From contig NZ_CAMDCK010000015.1 in the NCBI RefSeq assembly GCF_945890115.1, forward strand, positions 1 to 64,000: a stretch of 64,000 nucleotides of DNA, read 5' to 3'. Position 1 is the first letter of the stretch; the number at the start of each line of letters is the position of its first letter. Positions 44,546 through 53,418 of this stretch are shown one piece after another. This DNA is from Sphingorhabdus sp. EL138. GTDB lineage: Bacteria; Pseudomonadota; Alphaproteobacteria; Sphingomonadales; Sphingomonadaceae. The notes beneath the pieces were generated by a model. That model ran no database searches, was not told the DNA's origin, and saw only the letters and a program-made list of their open reading frames with translations. The translations under genes and the position numbers were made by a program.

Positions 44546-44977
44546 ATGTTTCGCCAACTTACAGACCGCATCCTTGTCGCCCCGCAAATTACAGTTGGTG
44601 ACGTGATGGATGCTGCGCAAGCGGGCGTAACACTTATCATCAACAACCGCCCCGAAGATGAGACCGCCGATCAAACGCCCGGTGGAGAGATTGAAATCGC
44701 CGCGCGTGCCGCCGGGTTGGATTATGTCGCCATTCCGGTCACCCATGCTGGCTTTGCCGAATGGCAAGTGACCGCCATGGCCGAAGCGCTGGCAAAGACG
44801 GACGGTAAAATCTTGGCCTATTGCCGCTCCGGCACACGCTCGACGTTGCTTTGGGCCTTGGCGCAGGCGTCCAAGGGGGAACATCCTGCGGTGTTGGCCG
44901 AAAAGGCTGCGGATGCCGGTTATGATCTAACGCCTGTGACCGCGATGATGGATATGCTGCGCGGGCGGGCTTCGTGA
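44546..44977 (+). CDS. TIGR01244/DUF442 family phosphatase-like sulfurtransferase
   Basis: A 143-residue protein of the DUF442 (beta-lactamase-hydrolase-like N-domain) family. The dual-specificity-phosphatase-like loop is present: LAYCRSGTRSTLLWAL, with the reactive Cys. NNRPEDETADQ is also family-typical. Members are linked to hydrogen sulfide or persulfide handling, but the biochemistry is unsettled. ATG 44546 is used because the conserved part starts MFRQLTDRILVAPQI. The stop overlaps the next GTG (GTGA), giving a three-gene overlapping run. Confidence 0.88.
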   Translation: MFRQLTDRILVAPQITVGDVMDAAQAGVTLIINNRPEDETADQTPGGEIEIAARAAGLDYVAIPVTHAGFAEWQVTAMAEALAKTDGKILAYCRSGTRSTLLWALAQASKGEHPAVLAEKAADAGYDLTPVTAMMDMLRGRAS

Positions 44978-45390
44978 CGGCCGAATTGCTTAAGCTGGCA
45001 GGGTCCATCGCCGCGATTGTGTTCATCGCGTGGCTTGCGCGATTCTGGAAACTCGGTGGCGACGTCCGCATAGGCAGCGAAGAGCAAGCGCGCGCAATTG
45101 CGCAAGAAACTTTATGCGGATTTGATCCGGTGGAAATCGCCATTGATAAAGCGGGCATGGCCGCATTGATGCGCGATGCCGACGGTCGGCACCTTTTGGT
45201 ACGGCGACATGGGGTGCAATGGGCCGGGCGGTTGCTGGACCATCATAATGAAGCGCGGCTTGACCAAAATTTTCTCACCATCAGCACGGGCGAGAAAAGC
45301 TTTGGCTCGGTGACGCTCCATCTGGGTGCGCAAGCATCGCATTGGGCGGCTGGCCTGCGCCATTTGAATATCGGACGTAATTATGCCTGA
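44974..45390 (+). CDS. Membrane-anchored protein of unknown function
   Basis: A 138-residue protein with one N-terminal helix (about residues 8-24) and a soluble part with LVRRHGVQWAGRLLDHHNEARL and SFGSVTLHLGAQASHWAAGLRH. GTG 44974 overlaps the upstream stop, and its own stop lies 8 bases inside the next gene, so it is translated as part of this run. I do not recognise the family; position suggests a partner of the sterol-desaturase-like enzyme downstream. Confidence 0.82.
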   Translation: MTAELLKLAGSIAAIVFIAWLARFWKLGGDVRIGSEEQARAIAQETLCGFDPVEIAIDKAGMAALMRDADGRHLLVRRHGVQWAGRLLDHHNEARLDQNFLTISTGEKSFGSVTLHLGAQASHWAAGLRHLNIGRNYA

Positions 45391-46294
45391 ACTGTTCAAC
45401 CCAATTGATTATGCCGTTCCGGCGTTCATCTTCCTGATCGTTGCAGAGATGCTGTGGGCGCGTCGGCGCGCGCCAGAGAAATATGAACCGCGCGATACGC
45501 TGACATCGCTTGCCTTGGGCACGGGTAGCACCGTCGCCGGCGCATTGACCGGCGCGCTGGTGTTCAGCCTTGCCATGTGGATATATGAACATCGCTTTTT
45601 CGATATCGGCTGGGTCTGGTGGGCATGGCCCTTATGCTTTGTGCTCGATGATCTTGCTTATTATTGGGCGCACCGGTCGGGGCACCGCGTCCGCTGGTTC
45701 TGGGCAAGCCATGTAAACCATCACAGCAGCCAGCATTACAATCTATCGACGGCTTTGCGCCAAACATGGACTGGCTTTATCGCGCTTGGTTTTATCTTCC
45801 GGATACCTTTGGCATTTCTGGGCTTTCATCCCGCGATGCTATTGTTCGTCGGCGCGTTCAATCTCATTTATCAGTTCTGGATCCACACCGAGGCAATTTA
45901 CAAATTCCCGCGCTGGGTCGAATATATCATGAACACGCCCAGCCATCATCGCGTCCATCACGCGACCAACCCGCGTTATCTGGACCAGAATTACGCCGGG
46001 ACCTTCATCATCTGGGACCGGATGTTCGGCACCTTTACCGAGGAAGTAGAAGGCGAGAAAATCCGCTACGGCATCGTCAAGCAATTGGGCACGTTCAACC
46101 TGTTGTGGAGCGTGTTTCATGAATGGATCGGCATCGCCCAAGATGTATGGTCCGCACCATGGCGGCATAAATTTTCCTATCTGTGGCGCCCGCCGGGCTG
46201 GAGCCATGATGGCAGCCGGGACACGTCGGACAGCATCCGTGCGCAATGGCTGGAAAGCCAGCAAGCCAAAGCCGACCCGACTGGGCACGCATAG
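45383..46294 (+). CDS. Sterol desaturase/fatty acid hydroxylase family protein
   Basis: A di-iron membrane enzyme of 303 residues that hydroxylates or desaturates a lipid. The eight-histidine set is visible: HRSGHRVRWFWASHVNHHSS and TPSHHRVHHATN, with DQNYAGTFIIWDRMFGTF between helices. Members in this order modify hopanoids, sterols or fatty acids; the substrate cannot be read. It overlaps the preceding unknown gene and is followed, after 66 bases, by a GMC oxidoreductase. A joint lipid or alcohol oxidation pathway is only an inference. Confidence 0.9.
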   Translation: MPELFNPIDYAVPAFIFLIVAEMLWARRRAPEKYEPRDTLTSLALGTGSTVAGALTGALVFSLAMWIYEHRFFDIGWVWWAWPLCFVLDDLAYYWAHRSGHRVRWFWASHVNHHSSQHYNLSTALRQTWTGFIALGFIFRIPLAFLGFHPAMLLFVGAFNLIYQFWIHTEAIYKFPRWVEYIMNTPSHHRVHHATNPRYLDQNYAGTFIIWDRMFGTFTEEVEGEKIRYGIVKQLGTFNLLWSVFHEWIGIAQDVWSAPWRHKFSYLWRPPGWSHDGSRDTSDSIRAQWLESQQAKADPTGHA

Positions 46295-46360
46295 CCTATT
46301 TACACCCTTGCCAGTAATTAATCGTCCGCTTAAACTCTTCGGTTAGAGGGAGCAGGCGAT

Positions 46361-47944
46361 ATGGACGAATTCGACATCATTGTTATTGGCGGTGGTTCAG
46401 CCGGCAGCGCAGCCGCCGGACGGCTATCCGAGGGTGGCAAATATACAGTCTGCTTGATTGAGGCGGGCGGCACGAACAATAACATGTTGATCAAGACGCC
46501 CGGCTTCATGCCGTTCATCCGCAATGGGTCCAATTATAAATATGAAACCGTCCCGCAAAAAGGGCTGAATGGCCGCACGGGTTACCAACCGCGCGGAAAG
46601 GGCCTTGGCGGATCCAGCGCGATCAACGCGATGGTCTACATTCGGGGCCATAAATATGACTATGACAATTGGGCTGCCTTGGGCTGCGATGGTTGGTCTT
46701 ATGACGATGTCTTGCCCTATTTCAAACGCTGTGAAGATAATGAACGCGGCGCTGATGCTTTTCACGGGGCGGGCGGGCCACTGTCGGTTTCCGATCAACA
46801 TTGGCCGCAAGCGGGCAGCCGCGCCTTTGTGGAAGCCGCTGCCGAATTGCAATTGCCTATCAATGCCGACTTCAACGGCGCGACGCAGGACGGCTTTGGC
46901 CTGTATCAGGTTACGCAAAAAGGCGGCGAACGCTGGACCGCCGCGCGCGCTTATGTCGAGCCGGCGCGTGACCATATGGAGATACTGACGGGCGCGCTGA
47001 CCGAAAAAATCGTCGTCGAAAATGGCCGCGCCACGGGCGTGGTCATTCGTCAGGGTCGCAAACGCCGGACGATTAAAGCGCGCGGCGCCGTTATTTTATC
47101 GGCAGGCGCATTTGGCTCACCACAGATACTGATGTTATCGGGCATGGGTCCGGCCGAACATTTGCGCAGTGTTGGCGTGGACGTTGTCCATGACAAGGCG
47201 GCGATTGGTTCCGACCTGCAAGACCATATCGATTATGTTTCCAGCTTCAAAACCGAATCCAAAGATGATTTCTTCGGTGATTCGCTCGCTGGCACGGCCA
47301 AGATGGTTAAGGCTATCATCGAACATCGCCGCAAGCGCACCGGCGTGATGACAACTTGCTTTGCCGAGGCGGGCGGATTCTGGCGTTCGGACCCAAGCTT
47401 GCCAGCACCTGATATCCAATATCATTTCGTGCCTGCAATGTTGGAAGACCATGGCCGGTCCAAAGTGAAAGGCCACGGCTTTAGCTGCCACGCCTGCGTT
47501 CTGCGCCCTGAAAGCCGCGGCACTGTGCGTTTGTCCTCATCGGACGCCAAAGTTGCACCGGTCATTGATCCGGCCTTTTTAAGCGATGACCGCGACATAG
47601 CGACGCTGCGTGCCGGCGTGCGCGCGATGCACCGCATATTCGAAGCGCCGGCGCTTGCCGCCTATAATGGCCAGAATCGGCATCCGGTTGATATCAATGA
47701 CGACGCTGCATTGGACGACCTGATCCGCAGCCGCGCCGATACGGTCTACCACCCCGTTGGCACCTGCCGCATGGGGCCGAATGACGATGATGTTGTGGAC
47801 GCGCGCCTGAAATATCGGGGCATAGAAGGGCTATATGTGGCCGATGCCAGCATCATGCCGCGCCTTGTTTCCGGAAACACCAATGCGCCAAGCATCATGA
47901 TCGGCGAAAGATGTGCAGAATTTGTCCGCGCTGATTTGCAATAA
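46361..47944 (+). CDS. GMC family FAD-dependent oxidoreductase (alcohol/choline dehydrogenase type)
   Basis: A 527-residue flavoprotein. The ADP-binding motif DIIVIGGGSAGSAAAGRLSE opens the protein; GLGGSSAINAMVYIRGHKYDYD is GMC signature 1, and GAFGSPQILMLSGMGPAE is signature 2. The C-terminal active-site region HPVGTCRMGPNDDDVVD and TNAPSIMIGERCAE complete the family. The substrate is an unknown alcohol; choline is common for this branch, but no betaine-aldehyde gene is nearby. It is separated from thrC by a short gap. Confidence 0.93.
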   Translation: MDEFDIIVIGGGSAGSAAAGRLSEGGKYTVCLIEAGGTNNNMLIKTPGFMPFIRNGSNYKYETVPQKGLNGRTGYQPRGKGLGGSSAINAMVYIRGHKYDYDNWAALGCDGWSYDDVLPYFKRCEDNERGADAFHGAGGPLSVSDQHWPQAGSRAFVEAAAELQLPINADFNGATQDGFGLYQVTQKGGERWTAARAYVEPARDHMEILTGALTEKIVVENGRATGVVIRQGRKRRTIKARGAVILSAGAFGSPQILMLSGMGPAEHLRSVGVDVVHDKAAIGSDLQDHIDYVSSFKTESKDDFFGDSLAGTAKMVKAIIEHRRKRTGVMTTCFAEAGGFWRSDPSLPAPDIQYHFVPAMLEDHGRSKVKGHGFSCHACVLRPESRGTVRLSSSDAKVAPVIDPAFLSDDRDIATLRAGVRAMHRIFEAPALAAYNGQNRHPVDINDDAALDDLIRSRADTVYHPVGTCRMGPNDDDVVDARLKYRGIEGLYVADASIMPRLVSGNTNAPSIMIGERCAEFVRADLQ

Positions 47945-47985
47945 TCTTGCGTAAATGTGGCGCTGCGGTTAACCGCGTAGCCGCT

Positions 47986-49392
47986 ATGATGAATAACAGA
48001 ACAGAATATATCAGCACACGCGGCAACGCAGATGTGCTTGATTTTGCAGGCGTTACGCTGACGGGCTTGGCACGTGACGGCGGGCTTTATGTGCCACGCC
48101 ATTGGCCGCAATTTTCGCTGGACGAGATCGCGGCGATGCGCGGACTGTCTTATGTCGATCTGGCCGCGCGCGTCATGGCCCCATTTACCCAAGGGGTTTT
48201 GGATGAGGCGGAGCTGAAAAGCCTGTGCGCCACGGCTTATGGCTCCTTCGCCCATACAGCGGTGACGCCGCTGGTGCAATTGGATGGCCAGCATTGGTTG
48301 CTTGAGCTTTTCCACGGCCCGACCTTGGCGTTCAAGGACGTGGCGCTGCAATTGCTTGGCCAGTTTTTTGCACGCTTTCTGTCGGGTACGGATACAAAAC
48401 TGACGATTGTCGGTGCAACCTCCGGCGACACCGGTTCAGCCGCGATTGATGCCGTTGCCGGACGCTCGCAAATTGAGATTTTCATGCTCCATCCACACAA
48501 CCGCGTGTCCGATGTGCAGCGGCGGCAGATGACAACTATTCTTGCGCCAAATGTCCATAACATCGCCATTGGCGGCAGCTTTGATGACGCCCAAGCCATG
48601 GTGAAGCGGATGTTCAACGACAAGGATGTGAATGGTCCGCTGACCCTCTCTGCGGTCAATTCAATCAATTGGGCGCGCCTGATGGCGCAAGTTGTCTATT
48701 ATTTCTACGCCGCGCTTCGGTTGGGCGGCCCCGAACGCAAGGTCGCATTTTCCGTACCGACCGGAAATTTTGGTGATGTGTTTGCGGGCTATGTCGCCGC
48801 GCAAATGGGTCTGCCTATTGAGCGCCTGATTGTCGCCACCAACATCAACGATATTTTGCACCGCGCGCTTTCAAAAGGCGACTATTCGGTGCTTGGCGTG
48901 ACCCCGACAGCATCGCCATCGATGGATATTCAGGTGTCGAGCAATTTTGAACGTCTATTGTTCGATCTGGAGGGCCGCGATGGGGCGACCACAGGCGCGC
49001 GGATGAAATGGTTTGAACAAATGGGCAAGATGGTGCTGTCGTCCGACATGCGCAAAAATGCGGCGTTGCTGACCAGCGCGCGCACCGATGCCGAGCAGAT
49101 GTCTGCGGCCATGCGTTGGGCCTATGGCGCCACCGACCAAATTATTGATCCGCACACCGCCATCGCTTTGCATGCCGCCCGTGCCGCTGGCATCCGCCCC
49201 GATGTGCCTGTCGTGACATTGGCGACCGCGCATCCAGCCAAATTCCCCGACGCGGTTGAAAATGCCACGGGGATACGCCCCGCACTGCCCGCGCGCGTTG
49301 CGCAATTATTTGACCGCGAAGAACGCTTTGACGTTCTGCCCGGCGAATATGACGCCGTGCGGGATTATGTGTTGGCGCGCGCCACGCGTTGA
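47986..49392 (+). CDS. thrC: Threonine synthase
   Basis: A PLP enzyme that converts O-phosphohomoserine to threonine. The 468-residue protein has FHGPTLAFKDVALQLLG with the PLP lysine, ATSGDTGSAAIDAVAG and SVPTGNFGDVFAGYVAAQMG, typical of the longer thrC type of proteobacteria. ATG 47986 is used because it starts at NNRTEYISTRG; a second ATG follows directly. Its stop overlaps the next gene's region by TTGA. Confidence 0.96.
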   Translation: MMNNRTEYISTRGNADVLDFAGVTLTGLARDGGLYVPRHWPQFSLDEIAAMRGLSYVDLAARVMAPFTQGVLDEAELKSLCATAYGSFAHTAVTPLVQLDGQHWLLELFHGPTLAFKDVALQLLGQFFARFLSGTDTKLTIVGATSGDTGSAAIDAVAGRSQIEIFMLHPHNRVSDVQRRQMTTILAPNVHNIAIGGSFDDAQAMVKRMFNDKDVNGPLTLSAVNSINWARLMAQVVYYFYAALRLGGPERKVAFSVPTGNFGDVFAGYVAAQMGLPIERLIVATNINDILHRALSKGDYSVLGVTPTASPSMDIQVSSNFERLLFDLEGRDGATTGARMKWFEQMGKMVLSSDMRKNAALLTSARTDAEQMSAAMRWAYGATDQIIDPHTAIALHAARAAGIRPDVPVVTLATAHPAKFPDAVENATGIRPALPARVAQLFDREERFDVLPGEYDAVRDYVLARATR

Positions 49393-49394
49393 AT

Positions 49395-50273
49395 ATGGAG
49401 CGGGATTTCGTCACCCTGATCAGCGAGCCGCGCAGCGATTATACCCTGATCGATTCCGGTCATGGCCGCAAGTATGAATCTTATGGCGACCGCCATTTCA
49501 TCCGCCCAGAACCGCAAGCGATGTGGGCGCCGGCCTTGGAAGAATGGCCCGCCGACGCTGAATTTATTCCCGGATCAGACGATGATGGCGGCGGTCGTTG
49601 GTATAACAACAAACCTGTACCCGTGGATGGATGGCCCTTGTCGTGGAATGACGAAGTGCATTTTACGGCGTCCTGCACACCGTTTCGCCATTTAGGATTC
49701 TTCCCAGATATGGACCCGGTATGGCGTTGGATGCGGGAGCAATTGGCGGGCGTTACCGACCCAGTTGCCATGAACCTGTTCGGCTATACCGGCGTTGGCA
49801 CGCTCGCTTTGTCCGCCGCTGGCGCACAGATGGTGCATGTCGATGCGTCCAAGAAATCGGTTGGGCAAGCGCGGGCCAATGCCGAAATGTCTGGCATGGC
49901 AGACCGCCCTATCCGCTGGATCGTCGATGACGCCGCCAAATTCGTTGCCCGCGAAGTGCGCCGGGAAAAACGCTATGACGGCATATTGTTGGACCCACCC
50001 AAATATGGCCGTGGTCCCGAAGGCGAAGTGTGGCGGCTTGAAGTGGACTTGCCGGAACTGATCGCCAATTGCCGCAAGCTGTTGGATGCGGAATCGAAAT
50101 TTTTGTTTTTAACCGTCTACGCCGTGCGCATGTCTGCGCTGGCATTGGGCGGGCTATTGGAATCGCATTTTGCCGACCTTGGTGGCAAAGTTGAATTTGG
50201 CGAACTGGCGGTGCGCGAACAAGGCAGGGGCAATTTGTTGCCCACTGCCATCTTCGCCCGCTGGTCGCGTTAA
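49395..50273 (+). CDS. Class I SAM-dependent methyltransferase (RlmI-like, probable RNA methyltransferase)
   Basis: A 293-residue protein resembling RlmI-type rRNA cytosine methyltransferases but without the N-terminal PUA domain. The SAM site is NLFGYTGVGTLALSAAGAQ, motif II is VHVDASKKSVGQARANAE, and the catalytic motif is LLDPPKYGRGPEG. GTG-style TTG 49389 would overlap thrC; I prefer ATG 49395, three bases after the thrC stop. RNA is the likely substrate; the exact site is unknown. Confidence 0.88.
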   Translation: MERDFVTLISEPRSDYTLIDSGHGRKYESYGDRHFIRPEPQAMWAPALEEWPADAEFIPGSDDDGGGRWYNNKPVPVDGWPLSWNDEVHFTASCTPFRHLGFFPDMDPVWRWMREQLAGVTDPVAMNLFGYTGVGTLALSAAGAQMVHVDASKKSVGQARANAEMSGMADRPIRWIVDDAAKFVAREVRREKRYDGILLDPPKYGRGPEGEVWRLEVDLPELIANCRKLLDAESKFLFLTVYAVRMSALALGGLLESHFADLGGKVEFGELAVREQGRGNLLPTAIFARWSR

Positions 50274-50281
50274 GGAGTGAT

Positions 50282-50650
50282 ATGAACGACAGTTTAATTC
50301 TTGAAGTGCACGATCTTGTTGTCCATGTCCTGACGGGTATTTACAGCCAAGAAACGCATCTGCCGCAACCGCTGCGCATATCGATCAGCACCACGCTGGA
50401 TATTTTCCCGCATTATGCGCCGGATACGCCCTTGTCGGCTTCTAAAAATTATATGACGTTGAAAGAAGCGGCGACAAAATTGCCTGAAGGCGTGCACTTC
50501 ACGCTGATTGAGGCGGTGGCCGACCATATCATGGACACTCTGTTCGCTGACGACCCGCGTATCAGCAACATCGTCGTCAAAATCGTCAAGTTGGCGATTG
50601 CCGAAGATAATGAGGCGATTGGCATTACCATGTCGCGGGGCCGCAAGTGA
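50282..50650 (+). CDS. folB: Dihydroneopterin aldolase (FolB-like)
   Basis: A small folate-pathway enzyme of 122 residues that cleaves dihydroneopterin to the hydroxymethyl pterin. Family residues are visible: the N-terminal HDLVVHVLTGIYSQETHLPQ, the central ASKNYMTLKEAATKLPEG and FTLIEAVADHIMDTLFADD, and a C-terminal VVKIVKLAI segment. A GGAGTGAT site precedes ATG 50282. The next gene overlaps by GTGA and encodes a pteridine-reductase-like enzyme, strengthening the pterin assignment. The rest of the folate pathway is not in the window. Confidence 0.87.
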   Translation: MNDSLILEVHDLVVHVLTGIYSQETHLPQPLRISISTTLDIFPHYAPDTPLSASKNYMTLKEAATKLPEGVHFTLIEAVADHIMDTLFADDPRISNIVVKIVKLAIAEDNEAIGITMSRGRK

Positions 50651-51402
50651 CAGACAGACCGCTTGCAATCGTGACCGGCGGCAAGCGCAGGCTGGGCGCA
50701 GCGATTGCGGCGAAACTCGCGAGCGCTGGCTATGCGCTGGCTTTAGTGAGCCATATGGATACGCCGCCCGAGGCAGCTTTGGTAGCGGCGCTGCAGGCGC
50801 ATGCAAGCGAATGGCACGCCTTCACTTTTGACCTCAGCACGGGCGATCCGGCCAAGCTTCTGGGCATGATTGCCGCTTATTTCGGTCGCACACCCGACCT
50901 TTTGGTGAACAATGCGGCGATGTTCGGGCAAGACGACTGGCAGACGATGACGCTGGCAACGTTGGAGGCGCATTTCCGGTTGAATGTGTTTGCGCCATTA
51001 TTGTTAGGTCAGGCCCTTGTGCAAACCGCTGGCCAGCAGGCCCGCCCCGCCATCGTCAATATCCTCGATCAACGCGTGGTCAATCCGCACCATGACCAGA
51101 TGAGTTACACTTTGTCGAAACAAGCGCTGGCGGCGTCGGTCCGGTCCATGGCCGCATCCTTCGCTGGGCGCGCGCGTTACAATGGCGTTGCCCCCGGTCT
51201 TGTCATTGCAACCGATGATTATACCGCAGAGCAAGAAACCCGGCTCGCGCAGATGATGCCCTTGGGCGCATTGCCATCACCATCGGCTGTGGCGGACGCT
51301 GTCGTGTATCTCGCCCAAGCGCAGGACGTTAGCGGGCAAGTCATTTTTGTTGACGGCGGCGCGCATTTGAAAAGTTTCGACCGCGACTTCATGCATCTTT
51401 AG
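50647..51402 (+). CDS. Short-chain dehydrogenase/reductase, FolM/pteridine reductase-like
   Basis: A 251-residue SDR. The cofactor motif TGGKRRLGAAIA has the RxxxG form found in FolM and PTR1 pteridine reductases (arginine directly after TGG-K, suiting NADPH). The NNAAMFG segment and the catalytic Tyr/Lys of SYTLSKQALAASVRSMA are present. GTG start, overlapping folB by four bases. Adjacency to folB suggests reduction of dihydromonapterin or dihydrofolate, but general SDR activity cannot be ruled out. Confidence 0.85.
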   Translation: MTDRPLAIVTGGKRRLGAAIAAKLASAGYALALVSHMDTPPEAALVAALQAHASEWHAFTFDLSTGDPAKLLGMIAAYFGRTPDLLVNNAAMFGQDDWQTMTLATLEAHFRLNVFAPLLLGQALVQTAGQQARPAIVNILDQRVVNPHHDQMSYTLSKQALAASVRSMAASFAGRARYNGVAPGLVIATDDYTAEQETRLAQMMPLGALPSPSAVADAVVYLAQAQDVSGQVIFVDGGAHLKSFDRDFMHL

Positions 51403-51708
51403 CGGGCGCCTGCGACCGATTATTGCGCGAGCGGACAAATAACTTGCGTTTTCGCCGCAGTTTCGCCATAGGCCCCCCAAGCGCATGAGGCGAGCGGACA
51501 ATACCGCCGCAGTTTTGGCAGCGTGAGGGCCTTGATACAGGCTCCGCCAAACGAACAAGATGCGTAAGCTTAGAGGCTTCCCATATCACGCAGGGTTGTT
51601 TCCAACGGGTCAGCATAAGCTGCGCCCGAACACCTGCTGTTGCGCCTGTGCGGTCCTGATGAAAGGACGCGCATGACGGGCCGCGACGACTATTTTGAAA
51701 GTATAAAA
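51403..51708. other. Intergenic stretch without a supported gene
   Basis: About 306 bases between the FolM-like gene and the DEAD-box helicase gene. A leftward frame (51389-51616) encodes a basic peptide with a CQNCGG pair but has no ribosome-binding site and overlaps the end of the SDR gene, so I do not call it. The helicase frame opens upstream at 51640, but the conserved protein starts at 51709. The stretch presumably holds the helicase promoter and leader; I see no convincing boxes. Confidence 0.5.
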
Positions 51709-53262
51709 ATGTCTTTTTTCCAAGACCTGGGCCTTGCCCAACCTATCCTTAAGGCGCTTGAGGCGGCTGGCTATGATACGCCAACGCCCATTCAGCAACA
51801 GGCCATTCCATCCTTGCTTGAGGGCCGCGATCTATGCGGTATCGCGCAGACCGGAACGGGTAAGACCGCTGCCTTTGCGTTGCCGTCACTCCACCATTTC
51901 GCCACCAAGCCCAAGGCGCGTCAGCAATATAGCTGCCGGATGCTTGTTCTGTCGCCGACCCGCGAACTCGCGGCGCAAATCGCCGACAGCTTCCGCACTT
52001 ATGGCAAGTTTTTGGGCCTGAAGGTCGATTGCGTTTTTGGCGGCATGCCGATTTTCAGCCAGAAAAAGCGTCTTGCCGGCGGCGTCGATATTCTTGTCGC
52101 CACGCCCGGCCGCTTGATCGACCTGATCGAACAACGCACGGTGACGTTGAAGGACGTTGAAATCTTTGTCCTCGATGAAGCTGACCAGATGATGGACTTG
52201 GGTTTCATTCACGCGCTGAAGCGTATTGACCAATTATTGCCAAAGCAGCGTCAGACATTGTTCTTTTCAGCGACAATGCCAAAGGCGATTGCCGAGCTTG
52301 GCAACCGTTTCCTCAACAACCCTGTCCGTGTTTCGGTTGCGCCTGCAGCGACAACGGCAGAGCGCGTTGAGCAATTTGTGACCTTTGTCGAGCAACGCGA
52401 AAAGCAGACATTGCTGACGCTGAAATTGCAAAGCGAAGAGATTGACCGTGCGCTGGTTTTCACCCGCACAAAACATGGCGCGGACCGCGTTGTGCGTGGG
52501 TTGGCGGGCGCTGGCATTCAATCCGCCGCGATCCACGGCAACAAATCACAGGGTCAGCGTACCGCTGCGCTGCAAGCGTTCCGTGATGGCAAGATCAAAA
52601 TCCTCGTGGCCACCGACATTGCGGCACGCGGCATTGACGTCCCCGGCGTGAGCCATGTGTTCAACTTTGAACTGCCCAATGTGCCGGAACAATATGTCCA
52701 CCGCATTGGCCGCACGGCGCGTGCCGGCCGTGAAGGCGTGGCGATGAGCTTCGTTGCCGGTGATGAGCGCGGTTATATGAAGGATATTGAGCGTCTGACG
52801 GGCGTACGCGCGATGACGCTTGGCCTTCCCGAAGGCTTCCGTGCAGCCGTCGCAGCCTTGCCACCCCCCGTTGCCGATAAAAAACCGCAACAGGCCCGTG
52901 GCGGTCGCGGTGGTGGTCAGCCCGGCGGCGGACGGACGAACTATGCTGGCAAAAAGCTTGGCGGCAATAATGGCGGCACTGGATTGAACGGCGAAACCCG
53001 CAACCGCACGCACGCGCCGCAAGGGGGGTGGCAGCCCGCCATCGGCCCGCGCGACGGCAGTCGTGAAGGCAGGAGTGAAGGCGGCCGCGACGCCCGTCCA
53101 TGCAGTGACAATGCGCCTGCGGGTGATCGTCGTCCCACTGCCGACCGCGCCTTTGCCGCACGTAGCGAAAACCGCCGCGACCCCGGCGCACCTGCCCGCA
53201 ATTACGGCCCCAAAAAGGGTGGTAATGGCAACTATAAGGGCACGGTGAAGCGGGCTGGGTAA
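51709..53262 (+). CDS. DEAD-box RNA helicase (RhlE-like)
   Basis: A 517-residue helicase. The Q-motif YDTPTPIQQQAIPS, Walker A AQTGTGKTAAFALP, DEAD box FVLDEADQMMDLGF, SAT motif and the C-terminal HRIGRTARAGREGVA are intact. The C-terminal 140 residues or so (after residue 375) are a Gly/Arg/Asn-rich disordered tail, typical of RhlE/DeaD helicases that act in mRNA decay or ribosome assembly at low temperature. Start ATG 51709 begins MSFFQDLGLAQPI; earlier in-frame ATGs at 51640 and 51673 give an unusual extension. Confidence 0.94.
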   Translation: MSFFQDLGLAQPILKALEAAGYDTPTPIQQQAIPSLLEGRDLCGIAQTGTGKTAAFALPSLHHFATKPKARQQYSCRMLVLSPTRELAAQIADSFRTYGKFLGLKVDCVFGGMPIFSQKKRLAGGVDILVATPGRLIDLIEQRTVTLKDVEIFVLDEADQMMDLGFIHALKRIDQLLPKQRQTLFFSATMPKAIAELGNRFLNNPVRVSVAPAATTAERVEQFVTFVEQREKQTLLTLKLQSEEIDRALVFTRTKHGADRVVRGLAGAGIQSAAIHGNKSQGQRTAALQAFRDGKIKILVATDIAARGIDVPGVSHVFNFELPNVPEQYVHRIGRTARAGREGVAMSFVAGDERGYMKDIERLTGVRAMTLGLPEGFRAAVAALPPPVADKKPQQARGGRGGGQPGGGRTNYAGKKLGGNNGGTGLNGETRNRTHAPQGGWQPAIGPRDGSREGRSEGGRDARPCSDNAPAGDRRPTADRAFAARSENRRDPGAPARNYGPKKGGNGNYKGTVKRAG

Positions 53263-53285
53263 GCCTCAACCAACAGCATAGCCCT

Positions 53286-53395
53286 TGTCATTCCCGCGAA
53301 AGCGAGAATCCATGACCTGTTGTCTGTGCCTACGACAACATTATCGACTTTATTCGGATAAGATAGGCCATGGATCCCCGCTTTCGCGGGGATGA
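53286..53395. repeat. Inverted-repeat element between the helicase and purH genes
   Basis: The same family as 24931-25042: two roughly 28-base arms (TCATTCCCGCGAAAGCGAGAA and its diverged inverse) around a 55-base middle. Placed between convergent genes, it can form a hairpin on either transcript and may serve as a terminator. Confidence 0.75.
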
Positions 53396-53418
53396 AAAGC
53401 TTTAGCTTAGATCGCCGA

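Noticed and set aside
51389-51616. Leftward 75-codon frame with a CQNCGG pair, possible zinc-binding protein
   Set aside because: No ribosome-binding site, overlaps the end of the SDR gene, a single Cys pair only; not enough to call a gene.
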